64,000 nt of DNA from Comamonas sp. Lineage in GTDB: Bacteria > Pseudomonadota > Gammaproteobacteria > Burkholderiales > Burkholderiaceae_C. How positions within the stretch are numbered: the stretch's first letter is position 1; each line of letters opens with the position of its first letter. The translations under genes were made by a program, and so were the position numbers. The stretch covers positions 157,940 to 221,939 of the forward strand of contig JAQVCA010000001.1 of the NCBI GenBank assembly GCA_028690035.1, in the 5' to 3' direction. A model generated the notes under the pieces. That model saw nothing but the letters and a program-made list of their open reading frames with translations. It was not told where the DNA came from and did no database searches. Shown here in pieces: positions 17,674 through 32,200 of the stretch.

Positions 17674-19908
17674 ATGAGCCAACCTGACTTGTCTTTTCTT
17701 ATGCAGCGCGAGCAACCTGCGCCTGCAGCAGGCCCGCCTGCACCGCCCCACCCCGATCTGCTGCTGCCCCTGCCCGAGCTGCCCGCCGACCTGGAAAGCC
17801 AGCTCTTGGCCGCCAGCCCTGCGCTGGACGACCCGCTGGCGGCGCTCATCGAAGAGCTGCGCAACTACCAGGCCGAGCTGGAGGTGCAAAACCAGGTGCT
17901 CAACTACAGCCAGGCCGTGGCCGAAAGCGCCTCAGAGCGCTTTGAGGCGCTGTTTGCCAGTGTGCCGCTGCCGCTGCTGGTGCTGGACGATGCGCACGAT
18001 ATGGTCATCCAGGCCAACGCCATGGCCATGGGGGCCTTTCACCCCCCCGGCAGCGAGCGGCTGCTGGCCAGCTTCATGCCCTTTGTGCGCCACGCCGACC
18101 GCCACCGGGTCGAGCAGGCTTTTGAACGCGCCCGCCAGCACGGGCGGGGTGAGGCGCACGAAGTCATCTTCCACCTGGGCGATGCCAGCACCATGCAAGG
18201 CGATCTGCACATTGCCTGCATCGATATCCCCCAGCAAGAAGGTCCGTCGGTGGCGCAGTTCATGTGCGCCATCATCGACCAAGGTCCCCTGCTGGCCGAG
18301 CGCGCCGCGCTGCAAGAGCGCAACGCGCAGCTGCTGGCCAGCGAAAAGCGCCTGGAGGCGGTGATCAACGCCTCGATGGACGCCATCATCAGCGTGGACA
18401 AAGACCTGTGCATCACCGTCTTCAATCCCACCGCAGCCGCCTTATTTGCCTGCGCGGCCAGCGATGCCCTGGGCAGCCGGCTGGAGCGTTTTTTGCCTGG
18501 CATTGCCAACGCCCTGCCTCTGGCTGGCGTGGCCACGCAGGCCACTCTGGGCGAGATGCAGGGTCGCACCGCCGCAGGCCAACCGGTGGAGGTGGAGGTC
18601 AGCGTGGCTTTTGAACAGCTGACCGATGGTGCCAACACCACGGTGTTTGCGCGCGATCTGACCAGCCGCAAGCGCACCGAAGCGCAGCGCAGCGCCCTGG
18701 AAGCGCAGCTGCGCGAAGCGCACAAGATGCAGGCACTGGGCACCATGGCCGGGGGCATTGCGCACGATTTCAACAACATCGTTGGCGCCATTTTGGGCAA
18801 CGTCGAGCTGGCCAAAACCGACAGCATGCAGCACCCGCAGCTGCTGGAAAGCCTGCTGGAAATTGAAAAAGCCGGGCGCCGCGCGCGCGATCTGGTGCGC
18901 CAGATTCTGACCTTCAGCCGCAACGAGCCGCCCGCGCGCCGCGCCGTGCACCCGCTGCAGGCCATCCAGGCCACCGAAAAGCTGCTGCGCATGGGCCTGC
19001 CCCCGGCCATTGCGCTGCACATCGACGTGCCCCAGCATCTGCCGCCCATGCTGGCCGACCCGGCCCAGGTGGAGCAGGCACTGTTCAACCTGACCAACAA
19101 CGCTGTACACGCCCTGGGCACGCGCCCGGGCGAAATCCGCATCGAGGCGCGCCTGACCTGGCCTGCGCCCGAGCTGCAGCAGCGCTTTGAGCTGCGCGAA
19201 GACAGCTACATCGCCCTGTCGGTGCGCGACAACGGCCCGGGCATGGATGCCAGCACCTGCGAGCGCGTGTTCGAGCCCTTTTTCACCACCAAGCCCGTGG
19301 GCCAGGGCACGGGCCTGGGCCTGGCCGTGGTGCATGGCCTGATGCGCACCCACGAGGGCGCCGTCGAGGTCGAAACCCAGCCCGGCCAGGGCTGCTGCTT
19401 TACGCTGTACTTTCCGCTGCTGCCCGCCAGTGCGGCTGCCATCTTCACCGCGCCACGCCTGCCGCGCGTCACGCCCTCGGCGGACACCCACCTGCCCGTG
19501 GGCTTGCACACCGCGCCACAGGTGCAGCACCGCATCATGTACGTGGACGACGACCAATCCCTGGTGTTTCTGGTACAGCGCCTGCTGCGCCGCCGGGGCT
19601 ACCAGGTCACCAGCTTTGAGGACCCGCGCGCCGCCGTAGCGGCCCTGCGCCAGACGCCGCAAGACTTTGATCTGGTGGTGACCGACTACAACATGCCCGG
19701 CTACTGCGGGCTGGAGCTGGTCAAGGAAGCGCAGCAAATCCGCCCGGATCTGCCCGTGGCGCTGGCCTCGGGCTATGTCACGGCGGACATCAGCGAACAG
19801 GCACTGGCCGCAGGCGCTCGCGCGCTGATCCACAAGCCCAACGACGTGAGCGAGCTGTGTGCCATCGTCGATCAGCTGCTCAGCCCCCCATCGGACTGGC
19901 CACGATGA
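17674..19908 (+). CDS. hybrid sensor histidine kinase with PAS domains and a receiver
   Basis: A 744-residue protein with no clear membrane segment, so probably cytoplasmic. After a Pro/Leu-rich N-terminus come two PAS-like regions (about 85-215 and 225-335), a dimerisation domain with H364 (GGIAHDFNN), an ATPase domain (NLTNNAVHAL, DNGPGMD, GTGLGLAVVHG) and a C-terminal receiver with D671 (DLVVTDYNMPG). The architecture resembles hybrid kinases that pass phosphate from their own receiver to other partners. No output regulator is adjacent and the signal is unknown. Its stop overlaps the start of the pseudouridine synthase gene. Confidence 0.88.
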   Translation: MSQPDLSFLMQREQPAPAAGPPAPPHPDLLLPLPELPADLESQLLAASPALDDPLAALIEELRNYQAELEVQNQVLNYSQAVAESASERFEALFASVPLPLLVLDDAHDMVIQANAMAMGAFHPPGSERLLASFMPFVRHADRHRVEQAFERARQHGRGEAHEVIFHLGDASTMQGDLHIACIDIPQQEGPSVAQFMCAIIDQGPLLAERAALQERNAQLLASEKRLEAVINASMDAIISVDKDLCITVFNPTAAALFACAASDALGSRLERFLPGIANALPLAGVATQATLGEMQGRTAAGQPVEVEVSVAFEQLTDGANTTVFARDLTSRKRTEAQRSALEAQLREAHKMQALGTMAGGIAHDFNNIVGAILGNVELAKTDSMQHPQLLESLLEIEKAGRRARDLVRQILTFSRNEPPARRAVHPLQAIQATEKLLRMGLPPAIALHIDVPQHLPPMLADPAQVEQALFNLTNNAVHALGTRPGEIRIEARLTWPAPELQQRFELREDSYIALSVRDNGPGMDASTCERVFEPFFTTKPVGQGTGLGLAVVHGLMRTHEGAVEVETQPGQGCCFTLYFPLLPASAAAIFTAPRLPRVTPSADTHLPVGLHTAPQVQHRIMYVDDDQSLVFLVQRLLRRRGYQVTSFEDPRAAVAALRQTPQDFDLVVTDYNMPGYCGLELVKEAQQIRPDLPVALASGYVTADISEQALAAGARALIHKPNDVSELCAIVDQLLSPPSDWPR

Positions 19909-20568
19909 TGCCCCTTTGTACCCACACGCCGCCCGATGTGCAGTGCCTGTACCAAGACGATGCCCTGCTGGTGCTGCTCAAGCCCGCGGGCCTGCTCAGC
20001 GTACCGGGGCGCGGCCCAGATAAACAAGACTGCCTGAGCGCGCGCCCAGGCCCTATGGCCCGATGCGCTGGTGGTGCATCGGCTGGACATGGCCACCTCG
20101 GGCCTGATCCTGATGGCACGCGACAAGCCCACGCAGGCCGCACTGGGCGCAGCTTTTGCCCAGCGCCAGGTTCACAAACGCTACAGCGCCGTGGCCTGGG
20201 GCCGCTTGCTCAGCGATGGCTGGCACGAAATCAACGCGCCACTGCGCTGCGACTGGGAGCGCCGCCCCCTGCAGATCGTTGATCCCGTGCAGGGCAAGCC
20301 CAGCCTGACACGCTACTGCCGCGCGCCTGCACAAGGCCATGTACCAGCAGGTTGCACGCGTTTGCTGCTCGAGCCGGTCACCGGGCGCAGCCACCAATTG
20401 CGTGTACACATGGCGCACTTGGGCCTGCCCCTGCTGGGCGATGCGCTGTACGCGCCCCCTGGCGCCCAAGCACTGGCGCCGCGCCTGCTGCTGCACGCGC
20501 ACCACTTGGGTTTTACCCACCCACACACGGGACAAACGTTGCTTTTTGAGCACCCAGCAGACTTTTAG
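19905..20568 (+). pseudogene. RluA-family pseudouridine synthase, frameshifted
   Basis: The first frame encodes the family N-terminus (YQDDALLVLLKPAGLLSVPG...DKQDCLS). The family sequence continues in another frame from about 20050 with ALVVHRLDMATSGL (catalytic aspartate in HRLD), then PVTGRSHQLRVHMAHLGLPLLGD to the normal end. The break lies in the run GAGCGCGCGCCCAGG (about 20036-20051), where one extra base or two missing bases would restore the frame. Either the gene is broken or this is a sequencing error in a GC run. Intact, it would encode about 220 residues modifying uridines in rRNA or tRNA. Its start overlaps the kinase stop. Confidence 0.8.
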
Positions 20569-20763
20569 GCGACTACAGGCATATACACTGCCAGCCATCG
20601 TCAGCGGGCAAGGCTGCCATAGGAAAAACCCGCTTGCCGCCTAGTACGCGCAATTTTTATCCTCTGGCCCCATGCGACAAGCTTGCAAACTGCAAGGTTG
20701 ACTCATCTGACGACAACTTCGTGTGCGCATCGGCATTCATTATTTAAAGAGAGGACAAGCACC

Positions 20764-21891
20764 ATGCACATTCCCTTCCGTCTGCACTCCTTGGTAGCCA
20801 CCCTGGGTCTGGCTGGCGCTGCTTTGTTGGGTCAGGCCCACGCTGCAGACACCATCAAGATTGCCATGGTCATTCCCGCCACCGGCCCCCTGACCCAGTA
20901 CGGGGACATGGTCAAGGAAGGGGTTGCCACCGCTGTGGAGCAGATCAACGCTGCTGGCGGCATCAACGGCAAGAAAATTGAAACCACCGTGGTCGATGAC
21001 GCCTGCGAACCCAAGCAAGGCCCTGTGGCCGCCAACCGCGTGATCAACGACAAGATCCACTACGTGATTGGCCCCGTGTGCTCGGGTGCAGCCATCGCTG
21101 CTGCCCCGATCTACAACAACGAAGGCGTGGTGGTGATTACACCCTCGGCCACGTCGCCAGCACTGACGCAGGGCAAGAACTTCCACTACATCTTCCGCAC
21201 CATTGGTCGCGACGACCAGCAAGGCCCAGCCGCTGCCAAATTCATCCTAGAAAAAGCCAAGCCCAAGAAAGTGGCCGTGCTGCACGACAAGCAGTCCTAT
21301 GGCCAGGGCATTGCCTCTTCGGTGCGCGACGAGCTAAAGAAAGCCAGTGTGGAGGTGGTGCTGTTTGAGGGTATCAACGCGGGCGACAGCGACTACTCAG
21401 CCGTGATCACCAAATTGAAATCGGCCGGTGCCGATTTTGTGTACTACGGCGGCTACCACCCAGAAATGGGTCTGCTGCTGCGCCAGGCCGCCGAGCAGGG
21501 TCTGAAAGTGCGCCTGATGGGCCCTGAGGGTGTGGGCAACCCCGAGATCAACGCCATCGCTGGCGATGCCGTGGAAGGCATGCTGGTGACGCTGCCCGCC
21601 GACCCTTCCAGCAAACCTGAGAACGCCGCGCTGGTCAAGGCCTTCAAAGACAAGAAGCGCGACCCCAGCGGAGCCTTCCAGATGGGCGCCTACAGCGCCA
21701 CCCAAGTCTTGGTCCAGAGCATTCAAGCCGTGGGCGATGACCCCGCCAAAGTGGCAGATCACCTGCACAAAACCACCTTCAAGATGCCCATCGGCGATGT
21801 GGCATGGGATGCCAAGGGTGATTTGAAGTCCTTCAACTTCCCTGTGTACTCTTGGCACAAGGACGGCACCAAGACCGAAGCCACCAAGTAA
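20764..21891 (+). CDS. livJ: branched-chain amino acid ABC transporter substrate-binding protein
   Basis: A 375-residue periplasmic binding protein of the Leu/Ile/Val (LivJ/LivK) family. The signal peptide ends AHA-AD at about residue 27. The mature start (TIKIAMVIPATGPLTQYGDM) and the SGAAIAAAPIYN, TSPALTQG and GYHPEMGLLLRQA segments are typical. ATG 20764 has GAGAGGA just upstream. It heads a livJHMGF cluster; a hairpin terminator after it probably makes livJ more abundant than the membrane genes. Ligand range could include other amino acids or amides. Confidence 0.92.
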   Translation: MHIPFRLHSLVATLGLAGAALLGQAHAADTIKIAMVIPATGPLTQYGDMVKEGVATAVEQINAAGGINGKKIETTVVDDACEPKQGPVAANRVINDKIHYVIGPVCSGAAIAAAPIYNNEGVVVITPSATSPALTQGKNFHYIFRTIGRDDQQGPAAAKFILEKAKPKKVAVLHDKQSYGQGIASSVRDELKKASVEVVLFEGINAGDSDYSAVITKLKSAGADFVYYGGYHPEMGLLLRQAAEQGLKVRLMGPEGVGNPEINAIAGDAVEGMLVTLPADPSSKPENAALVKAFKDKKRDPSGAFQMGAYSATQVLVQSIQAVGDDPAKVADHLHKTTFKMPIGDVAWDAKGDLKSFNFPVYSWHKDGTKTEATK

Positions 21892-21909
21892 TTCCCCTAG
21901 AACCCTTTC

Positions 21910-21946
21910 GCCCACAGCGCTCCACCGCAGGCCTGTGGGCTTTTTA
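21910..21946 (+). terminator. hairpin terminator or attenuator between livJ and livH
   Basis: GCCCACAG and CTGTGGGC form an eight-base stem with a 15-base loop, followed by TTTTT. Partial read-through here would give high livJ and lower livHMGF expression. Confidence 0.75.
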
Positions 21947-22001
21947 AGTTTCACAAGCCCAACACTGCCGACCTCCCTGGGCAACGGCTGGAAGTAAGCG
22001 C

Positions 22002-22928
22002 ATGAACGATTTTTTCCCGCAGCTGTTACAACAGCTCTTCAATGGCTTGTCACTGGGGGCCATCTACGCCCTGATCGCGATTGGCTACACGATGGTGTAC
22101 GGCATCATTGGCATGATCAATTTTGCGCATGGTGAGGTGTACATGATCGGTGGCTATGTGGGTCTGGTCACCCTCTCGGCCATCGGCACCCAAAGCGGCC
22201 TGCCCATTTGGGCCATCATCGGGCTGATGCTGGTCGTGGCCATGTTCATTACGGGGCTGTACGGGCTGGCGGTCGAGCAAACGGCCTACAAGCCCTTGCG
22301 CGGCAGTCCGCGGCTGGTGCCGCTGATTTCGGCCATTGGCATGTCCATCTTTCTGCAAAACTGGGTGGCTCTGGGTCAGGGTGCCCGCGATATGGCGGTG
22401 CCGGCCTTGCTGCCCGGGGCGTTTCGTTTTGGCAGCGAAGATGGGTTTGAAATTTTCGTTCCCTACACGCGCGTGCTCATCATTGCCGTGACCGTGGTGT
22501 TGATGGTGCTGCTGACGCTGTATATCCGCCATTCGCGCATGGGCCGCGCCAGCCGTGCTTGCTCGCAGGATATGCACATGGCCAGCCTGCTGGGCATCAA
22601 CACCAATCGGGTGATTTCTTTCACCTTTGTGCTGGGGGCCATGCTGGCGGCCGTAGGCGGCGTACTGATCGCACTGGCCGTAGGCAAGCTCAACCCCTTC
22701 ATCGGCTTCATTGCCGGGATCAAGGCCTTCACGGCCGCTGTGCTCGGTGGCATTGGCAGCATTCCTGGTGCCATGCTGGGCGGGGTGCTGCTGGGCGTGG
22801 CCGAGACTTTGGCCGCAGCCTACATCTCCTCCGAGTACAAAGACATCGTGGCCTTCGGTCTGCTGGTGCTGATCTTGCTGTTCCGCCCCACCGGCCTGCT
22901 GGGCAAGCCAGAAGTGGAGAAGGTGTGA
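22002..22928 (+). CDS. livH: branched-chain amino acid ABC transporter permease LivH
   Basis: A 308-residue inner-membrane permease with about eight hydrophobic segments. Typical LivH motifs are [23 protein letters not shown] residues at the start, [12 protein letters not shown], and the cytoplasmic coupling loop [25 protein letters not shown] region that contacts the ATPases. It pairs with LivM to form the channel. The stop overlaps the livM start (TGATG). Confidence 0.93.
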   Translation: MNDFFPQLLQQLFNGLSLGAIYALIAIGYTMVYGIIGMINFAHGEVYMIGGYVGLVTLSAIGTQSGLPIWAIIGLMLVVAMFITGLYGLAVEQTAYKPLRGSPRLVPLISAIGMSIFLQNWVALGQGARDMAVPALLPGAFRFGSEDGFEIFVPYTRVLIIAVTVVLMVLLTLYIRHSRMGRASRACSQDMHMASLLGINTNRVISFTFVLGAMLAAVGGVLIALAVGKLNPFIGFIAGIKAFTAAVLGGIGSIPGAMLGGVLLGVAETLAAAYISSEYKDIVAFGLLVLILLFRPTGLLGKPEVEKV

Positions 22929-24196
22929 TGCAAAGCATTCAACGCAACCTGGTTCCAGCCTTGCTGGCCACGGTGATTGCCGCCTTGGTCATCACCCCGA
23001 TTTTTGGCCTGGAGCTGCAGCGCTCGGGCGGCAAGCTGAGTCTGTTGCCGCATTGGAATTATGTCTTTTGGGGTTGTCTGGCTGTCTTTGTGGTGCAGTT
23101 GCTCAAACCTGCCCTGCACAGCGCCACCCGTGCGGTGCAGCTGCCCAAGGTGCCACGCCTGCCCCAGCAATGGGCCAAGCCGCTGATGTTTGCGGCCCTG
23201 CTGCTGGCCGTGACCTGGCCCTTCATGGCCGGGCGCAACGCGGTGGACATTGCCACCCTGGCGCTGATTTACGTCATGCTGGCACTGGGCCTGAACATCG
23301 TGGTCGGTTTTGCAGGTCTGCTGGATTTGGGCTTTGTCGGCTTCTATGCGGTGGGGGCGTACACCTATGCCCTGCTGTACCACTGGGCGGGCTGGAGCTT
23401 CTGGCAAGCCCTGCCCCTATCGGGTGCGATGGCCGCGCTGTTTGGCTTCTTGCTGGGCTTTCCGGTGCTGCGCCTGCGGGGCGACTACTTGGCCATTGTG
23501 ACCTTGGGCTTTGGCGAGATCATTCGCCTGCTGCTGGTGAACCTGACCGAGTGGACGGGCGGCCCCGATGGGATCTCTGGCATCCCCAAGCCCACCGTGA
23601 TGGGGCTGGAAATGACGCGCAGTGCCAGCGTCGAGGGGGCACAAACCTTTCACCAGTTTTTCGGCCTGGAGTTCAACTCCATGCACATGGTGATTTTTTT
23701 GTACCTGATGGCACTGATGCTGGCCGTCATCACCTTGCTGATCGGCAACCGATTGATCCGCATGCCCATTGGCCGCGCCTGGGAAGCACTGCGCGAAGAT
23801 GAAATTGCCTGCCGCTCTCTGGGCCTGAGCCCCATGAACATCAAACTCTCGGCCTTCACCCTGGGGGCGATGTTTGCCGGTTTTGGCGGCGCGTTCTTTG
23901 CGGCGCGCCAGGGCATCGTCAACCCCGAATCGTTCACCTTCATCGAGTCGGCACTAATTTTGGCCATCGTCGTGCTGGGGGGCATGGGCTCACAGCTGGG
24001 CGTGATTGTCGCGGCCGTGCTGCTGACGGTGCTGCCTGAGTTGGCACGCGAGTTTTCCGAATACCGCATGCTGATTTTTGGTCTGGTCATGATCCTGATG
24101 ATGATCTGGCGCCCACAGGGTCTGCTGCCCATGCAGCGCAACCAGATACACGTCGGCCCGCAACACAGCAGCCAGCGTCAGAACACCCAAGCTTAA
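22928..24196 (+). CDS. livM: branched-chain amino acid ABC transporter permease LivM
   Basis: A 422-residue permease, longer than the minimal family core because of an N-terminal region with two extra hydrophobic segments (about 8-25 and 40-57). The conserved core begins around [18 protein letters not shown] and includes the [21 protein letters not shown] segment and the EAA-like loop ([19 protein letters not shown]). ATG 22928 overlaps the livH stop by one base. It forms the translocation channel with LivH. Confidence 0.93.
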   Translation: MQSIQRNLVPALLATVIAALVITPIFGLELQRSGGKLSLLPHWNYVFWGCLAVFVVQLLKPALHSATRAVQLPKVPRLPQQWAKPLMFAALLLAVTWPFMAGRNAVDIATLALIYVMLALGLNIVVGFAGLLDLGFVGFYAVGAYTYALLYHWAGWSFWQALPLSGAMAALFGFLLGFPVLRLRGDYLAIVTLGFGEIIRLLLVNLTEWTGGPDGISGIPKPTVMGLEMTRSASVEGAQTFHQFFGLEFNSMHMVIFLYLMALMLAVITLLIGNRLIRMPIGRAWEALREDEIACRSLGLSPMNIKLSAFTLGAMFAGFGGAFFAARQGIVNPESFTFIESALILAIVVLGGMGSQLGVIVAAVLLTVLPELAREFSEYRMLIFGLVMILMMIWRPQGLLPMQRNQIHVGPQHSSQRQNTQA

Positions 24197-24226
24197 CGGC
24201 CCCTGTTACACAGAAAAGACCACAGC

Positions 24227-24997
24227 ATGCACAGCGAGCATTTACTCGACGTACAAGACCTGAGCATGCGCTTTGGCGGCCTGGTGGCCGTCGATGGCGT
24301 AGCGCTGCAGCTTTTGCCCCAGGAGATTTTTGCCATCATCGGCCCCAATGGGGCAGGCAAGACCACCGTGTTCAATTGCATCAGCGGTTTTTACACGCCC
24401 TCCTCGGGCAGCATCAACCTGCAAGGTGCGCGCCTGGATGGCCTGGGCAGCCATCAGGTTGCACGCAAAGGGGTAGTGCGCACTTTCCAGAACGTGCGCC
24501 TGTTCAAGAGCATGACCGCTCTAGAAAATTTGCTGGTGGCCCAGCATCAGCACAACAAGGTGTCGGTGTTGGCAGGACTGTTCAACACCGCCGGCTACCG
24601 CAGGCAAGAGCAGCAAGCCATCGCCCGCGCCATGCACTGGCTGGACTACATGGGTATTGCAGAATTTGCCAACCGTGAGGCGGGCAATCTGGCCTACGGT
24701 CACCAGCGGCGCCTGGAAATTGCGCGCTGCATGATCACCGAGCCCAAGCTTTTGATGCTGGACGAACCAGCAGCCGGTCTGAACCCCCAAGAAAAGAAAG
24801 AGTTGCAGCACCTGATCGGGCGCCTGCGCGATGAGTACCAGGTCACCATCTTGCTCATCGAACACGACATGGGCTTGGTGATGGGCGTGTCCGAACGCAT
24901 TTTGGTCATGGAGTACGGCAAACCCATCGCCATGGGCCTGCCCGAAGAGATTCGCAACAACGAAAAGGTCATCAAGGCCTATCTGGGAGAGGCGTGA
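24227..24997 (+). CDS. livG: branched-chain amino acid ABC transporter ATPase LivG
   Basis: A 256-residue ABC ATPase. It has Walker A GPNGAGKTT (about 45-53), the Q-loop region VVRTFQNVRLFKSMTALENL, a signature-like LAYGHQRRLEIARC, Walker B LLMLDEPAAGLNP and the H-loop LIEHDMGLV, as in LivG/BraF proteins. It dimerises with LivF on the cytoplasmic face of LivH/LivM. The start is 30 bases after livM and the stop overlaps the livF start. Confidence 0.94.
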   Translation: MHSEHLLDVQDLSMRFGGLVAVDGVALQLLPQEIFAIIGPNGAGKTTVFNCISGFYTPSSGSINLQGARLDGLGSHQVARKGVVRTFQNVRLFKSMTALENLLVAQHQHNKVSVLAGLFNTAGYRRQEQQAIARAMHWLDYMGIAEFANREAGNLAYGHQRRLEIARCMITEPKLLMLDEPAAGLNPQEKKELQHLIGRLRDEYQVTILLIEHDMGLVMGVSERILVMEYGKPIAMGLPEEIRNNEKVIKAYLGEA

Positions 24998-25713
24998 TGC
25001 ACACCAACACCATGCTGGAAGTCGATCGCCTGTGTACCCACTATGGCGCCATCTGTGCCGTCGATCACGTGAGCCTGCACGTCAACCAAGGCGAAATCGT
25101 CAGCCTGATTGGCGCCAATGGCGCAGGCAAAACCTCGCTGCTCATGACCATTTGCGGCAGCCCGCGCGCGACCTTGGGCAGCGTGCATTTCGAAGGTGAA
25201 AACATCACCGAACTGCCCTCGCACCACATCATGCGCAAGGGTATTGCCATATCCCCGGAGGGGCGGCGCATTTTCCCGGCCCTCACCGTGATCGAAAACC
25301 TGCAAATGGGCGGCTTCTTCTTGACCAAGGAAGACATCGCCAGCGGCATGGAACATGTGTTCCATCTTTTCCCACGCCTGCGCGAACGCGCCTCACAGCG
25401 CGCTGGCACCATGAGCGGCGGCGAACAACAAATGCTGGCGATTGGTCGCGCACTGATGAGCCGCCCGCGTCTGCTACTGCTCGATGAGCCTACCCTGGGC
25501 CTGGCACCGCTCATCATTGCGCAGATTTTTGACATCATCCAGACCATCCGCCAAGAGGGCGTGACCGTGTTCCTGGTGGAGCAGAATGCCAACCGCGCCC
25601 TGCAAATTGCCGACCGAGGCTATGTGCTGGAAAACGGCAAGGTGGTGCTCGAAGACACTGGCAGCGCCTTGCTCACCAACGACGCCGTGCGCAAAGCCTA
25701 CCTGGGTGGGTAA
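24997..25713 (+). CDS. livF: branched-chain amino acid ABC transporter ATPase LivF
   Basis: A 238-residue ABC ATPase, the partner of LivG. It has Walker A GANGAGKTS, the Q-loop segment ISPEGRRIFPALTVIENL, signature MSGGEQQMLAIGRAL, Walker B LLLLDEPTLGLAP and H-loop VEQNANRAL, matching LivF/BraG. ATG 24997 overlaps the livG stop (TGATG); a GTG three bases earlier is also possible. It is the last gene of the liv cluster, facing ligA tail to tail across 14 bases. Confidence 0.94.
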   Translation: MHTNTMLEVDRLCTHYGAICAVDHVSLHVNQGEIVSLIGANGAGKTSLLMTICGSPRATLGSVHFEGENITELPSHHIMRKGIAISPEGRRIFPALTVIENLQMGGFFLTKEDIASGMEHVFHLFPRLRERASQRAGTMSGGEQQMLAIGRALMSRPRLLLLDEPTLGLAPLIIAQIFDIIQTIRQEGVTVFLVEQNANRALQIADRGYVLENGKVVLEDTGSALLTNDAVRKAYLGG

Positions 25714-25727
25714 GGCCGCCGTCGCTG

Positions 25728-29191
<3,464 letters not shown>

Positions 29192-29200
29192 GTTGTATCT

Positions 29201-29224
29201 GCCTCTATGCCTCTATGCCTCTAT
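29201..29224. repeat. 8-base tandem repeat between smc and zipA
   Basis: Three exact head-to-tail copies of GCCTCTAT, with partial copies on either side, fill the short gap between the smc stop and the zipA start. On the coding strand each unit carries AGAGG, a Shine-Dalgarno-like core, and the unit nearest zipA is at workable distance from its ATG. Confidence 0.8.
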
Positions 29225-29226
29225 GC

Positions 29227-32200
29227 CTATGCGGGATGTGCCATGGTGAGGGCCGATTCCATGTCCACCGCAACGATACGCGAGACGCCCTGCTCTTGCA
29301 TGGTCACGCCTATCAGCTGCTCGGCCATTTCCATGGCAATTTTGTTGTGGCTGATGAACAAAAACTGGGTGCCACGGCTCATGTGCGCCACCAGCTTGGC
29401 GTAACGCTCGGTGTTGGCGTCGTCCAGCGGCGCATCCACTTCGTCCAGCAGACAAAACGGCGCCGGGTTGAGCTGAAAAATCGCAAACACCAACGCGATG
29501 GCCGTCAGCGCCTTCTCCCCCCCCGAGAGCAGGTGGATGGTTTGGTTCTTCTTGCCCGGCGGCTGGGCCATGACCTGCACGCCCGCGTCCAGAATTTCTT
29601 CGCCCGTCATGATCAACCGAGCCTGCCCGCCGCCAAAAAGTTCGGGAAACATGCGGCCAAAGTGCTCATTGACGGTGTGGAAGGTGTCTGACAGCAGCGC
29701 GCGCGTTTGTGCATCGATTTTTTCAATGGCTCCTTGCAGGGTGTGCATGGCCTCGGTCAAGTCCTGCACCTGCGCATCCAAAAACGTTTTGCGCTGCGTG
29801 GCCAGCTCCAGCTCCTGCAGCGCGGCCAGGTTCACCGGCCCCAGGGCGGCAATCTCGCGGTGCAGGCGTTCGATTTCGGCCTGCAGGCCGTGCAGGCGCA
29901 CATTGCCTTGCACAATCGATTGCGCCACCGCCGCCAAATCGGCCCCCGCTTCTTCCAGCTGCTGCGTGTACTGGCTGCTGCCCAGACTGGCCGCCTGCTC
30001 ACGCAGCTGGAACTCGGTGATGCGCTGGCGCATCGGCTCCAAATTGCGCTGGATTTGGCTGCGCAGCTCATCGCTGGCACGCAGCTGCTGCGTCAAGCCA
30101 TCGTAGTGGCTGCGGCACTGGGCCAGTTCCTGCTCGCGCTGCATCTTCACATCCAGCGCATCTTGCAGGCCGCCTTGGGCTGCGGCGTCGTTCAGGCGTT
30201 CAGACTCCGACTGGGCGCGGGCATGCTCTTCGCGCAGTGCGCGGCCTTGTTGTTCGGCAGTTTCCAGCGTGCGCTGCAGCTCGCTTTGGCGCGCTTGCAC
30301 GCTGCGCTCGCCAAACTGCGCTTCCTGCGCTTGGCGCTCCAGGCTGCGCAGTTGCTCGCGGCTGGCATCCAGGCGCTGCTGGGCCAGCAGCACAGCGTCT
30401 TCCTCTTGGGCGTGCCGCTCTTGCGTGTCGGCCAACAGCGCATCCAGTTCTTCAAAGCGTGCTTCGGCCTCAGCAGCGCGTTCGGCCAACTCTTGTTCGA
30501 AGGCGCGCTCTTCGGCCACTTCAGCATCGAGCTGGGCGCTGCGGCGGCTGGCTTGCTCGGCTTGTTGCTGCTGGCGCAGCCACTGCACTTGCAGCTCGTG
30601 GGCGCTTTGGCGTGTTTCCTGGGCTTGACGGCGGGCGCTGACCAAGTGGGCCGAGGCTTGCCCCCAAGCACTGTCGGCACGCGCCAGCTGCGTTTGCGCC
30701 TCTTCCACCAGCAGTTGCTGGGCGCGTAGGGCTTTGCCCAGCTGCTCAATCTCTTGCGCGCGTGCCAGCAGGCCGGCTTGCTCGCTGTCTTGGGCATAAA
30801 AAGCGACGCTATGGGCCGTCACGCGGTGGCCAGTAGCTACGTAAATACCAGCGCCCTCGGTCAACTGACCGCGCTGGGCCAGTGCCTCATCCAGGTCGAT
30901 GGCGGTGTGGCAGCCCTGCAGCCAATCGGCCAGCACCGCACGCAGGCCATCATCGGCCACCTGAATTTTGTCCACCAGCGCATTGCCGCGCGGTGCAGGC
31001 GCGCTGTGGGCTGCGGCGGTGGAGTAGAACGCCAAGCGCGTGGGCGGGGCATCACTGCCATGGGTGCCCAAGAAGCCGCGCACCATGTCCAGACGCCCCA
31101 CTTGCAGCGCACCCATACGCTCGCGCAGAGCGGCCTCCACGGCGTTTTCCCAACCGGGCTCCACGGCCATGCGCGTCCACAGGCCTTGCAGGCCATCCAG
31201 CCCGTGGCGTTGCAGCCAAGGCTGCAGTTTTTCATCGACTTTGAGCTGTTCTTGCAGCGCCTTGAGCGCCTGCTGGCGCGCGGCCAGGTCGGTGTAGTGG
31301 GTGTTGGCTTGATTGAGTGCTTGCTGTGCGCTGCGCCGCGCGTCTTCCAGCGCAGGCAGGCTGTCTTGCAGCTCTTGCAACGCGGCTTCGGCCATCTCCG
31401 CCTCGGCGGCGGCATCCTGATATTGCTGTTCCAGCTCTGCCAGAGCGGCGGTATCGGGCGTGGCCAGCTGCTGGCGCTCAGCGCGCAGGCGCTCCAGACG
31501 GCTTTGGCGCTGGCGCATCTGTTCTTGCAGGCTGCGCTGCTCGGCGGCCAGGATGTGGATTTGCTGCTGCACCTGCACCACCTGCTGGCGCTGGCTGTTG
31601 GCCTGCTGCTGGGCGCGGCGCAGGGCGTCTTCCAGATCGGGCAGGCGCTGGGCTTGTTCTTCGACCTGGGCGGCCAGCAGCTCGGCCTGCTCTTGCGCGT
31701 CCATGCCGCTGGCGGCCAGTTCTTCCAGCTCAATAGCGGCATCTTCCTGGCGCTGCTGCCACTGCTGCATTTGCTCTTGCAGTTGCAGCAGGCGCTGGGC
31801 CACGCGCTGGCGCCCTTCGACGACATAGCGGATTTCTGCCTCCAGGCGCGCCACTTCGGCGGTAGCCTCGTAGAGCAAGCCTTGCGCCTGGTTGACGGCA
31901 TCGCCCGCCGCGTAGTGTGCCTGGCGCTGGGTTTCCATATCGGCTTCGATGTGGCGCAGCTGGGCCATGCCCTCTTCCAGCGCATTGACCGCCTCCAGGC
32001 CCTGGGCGCGGATGGCAGCCAGATCGGTTTCAGCGTCTTGCTTTTTCAAAAACCACAGCTGGTGCTGCTTGAGCGTGGCACTGGCGTGCAGGTGGTGGTA
32101 CTGGGCGGCTACCTGGGCCTGCTGCTCCAGTTTCTCCAAATTGCTGCCCAGCTCGCGCAGGATGTCTTCGACGCGGGTGAGGTTCTCCTGCGTGTCGTGC

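Noticed and set aside
20600..20645. Terminator-like hairpin (GCGGGCAAG ... CTTGCCGC) after the pseudouridine synthase
   Set aside because: The arms do not pair perfectly, the loop is long and there is no T-run.
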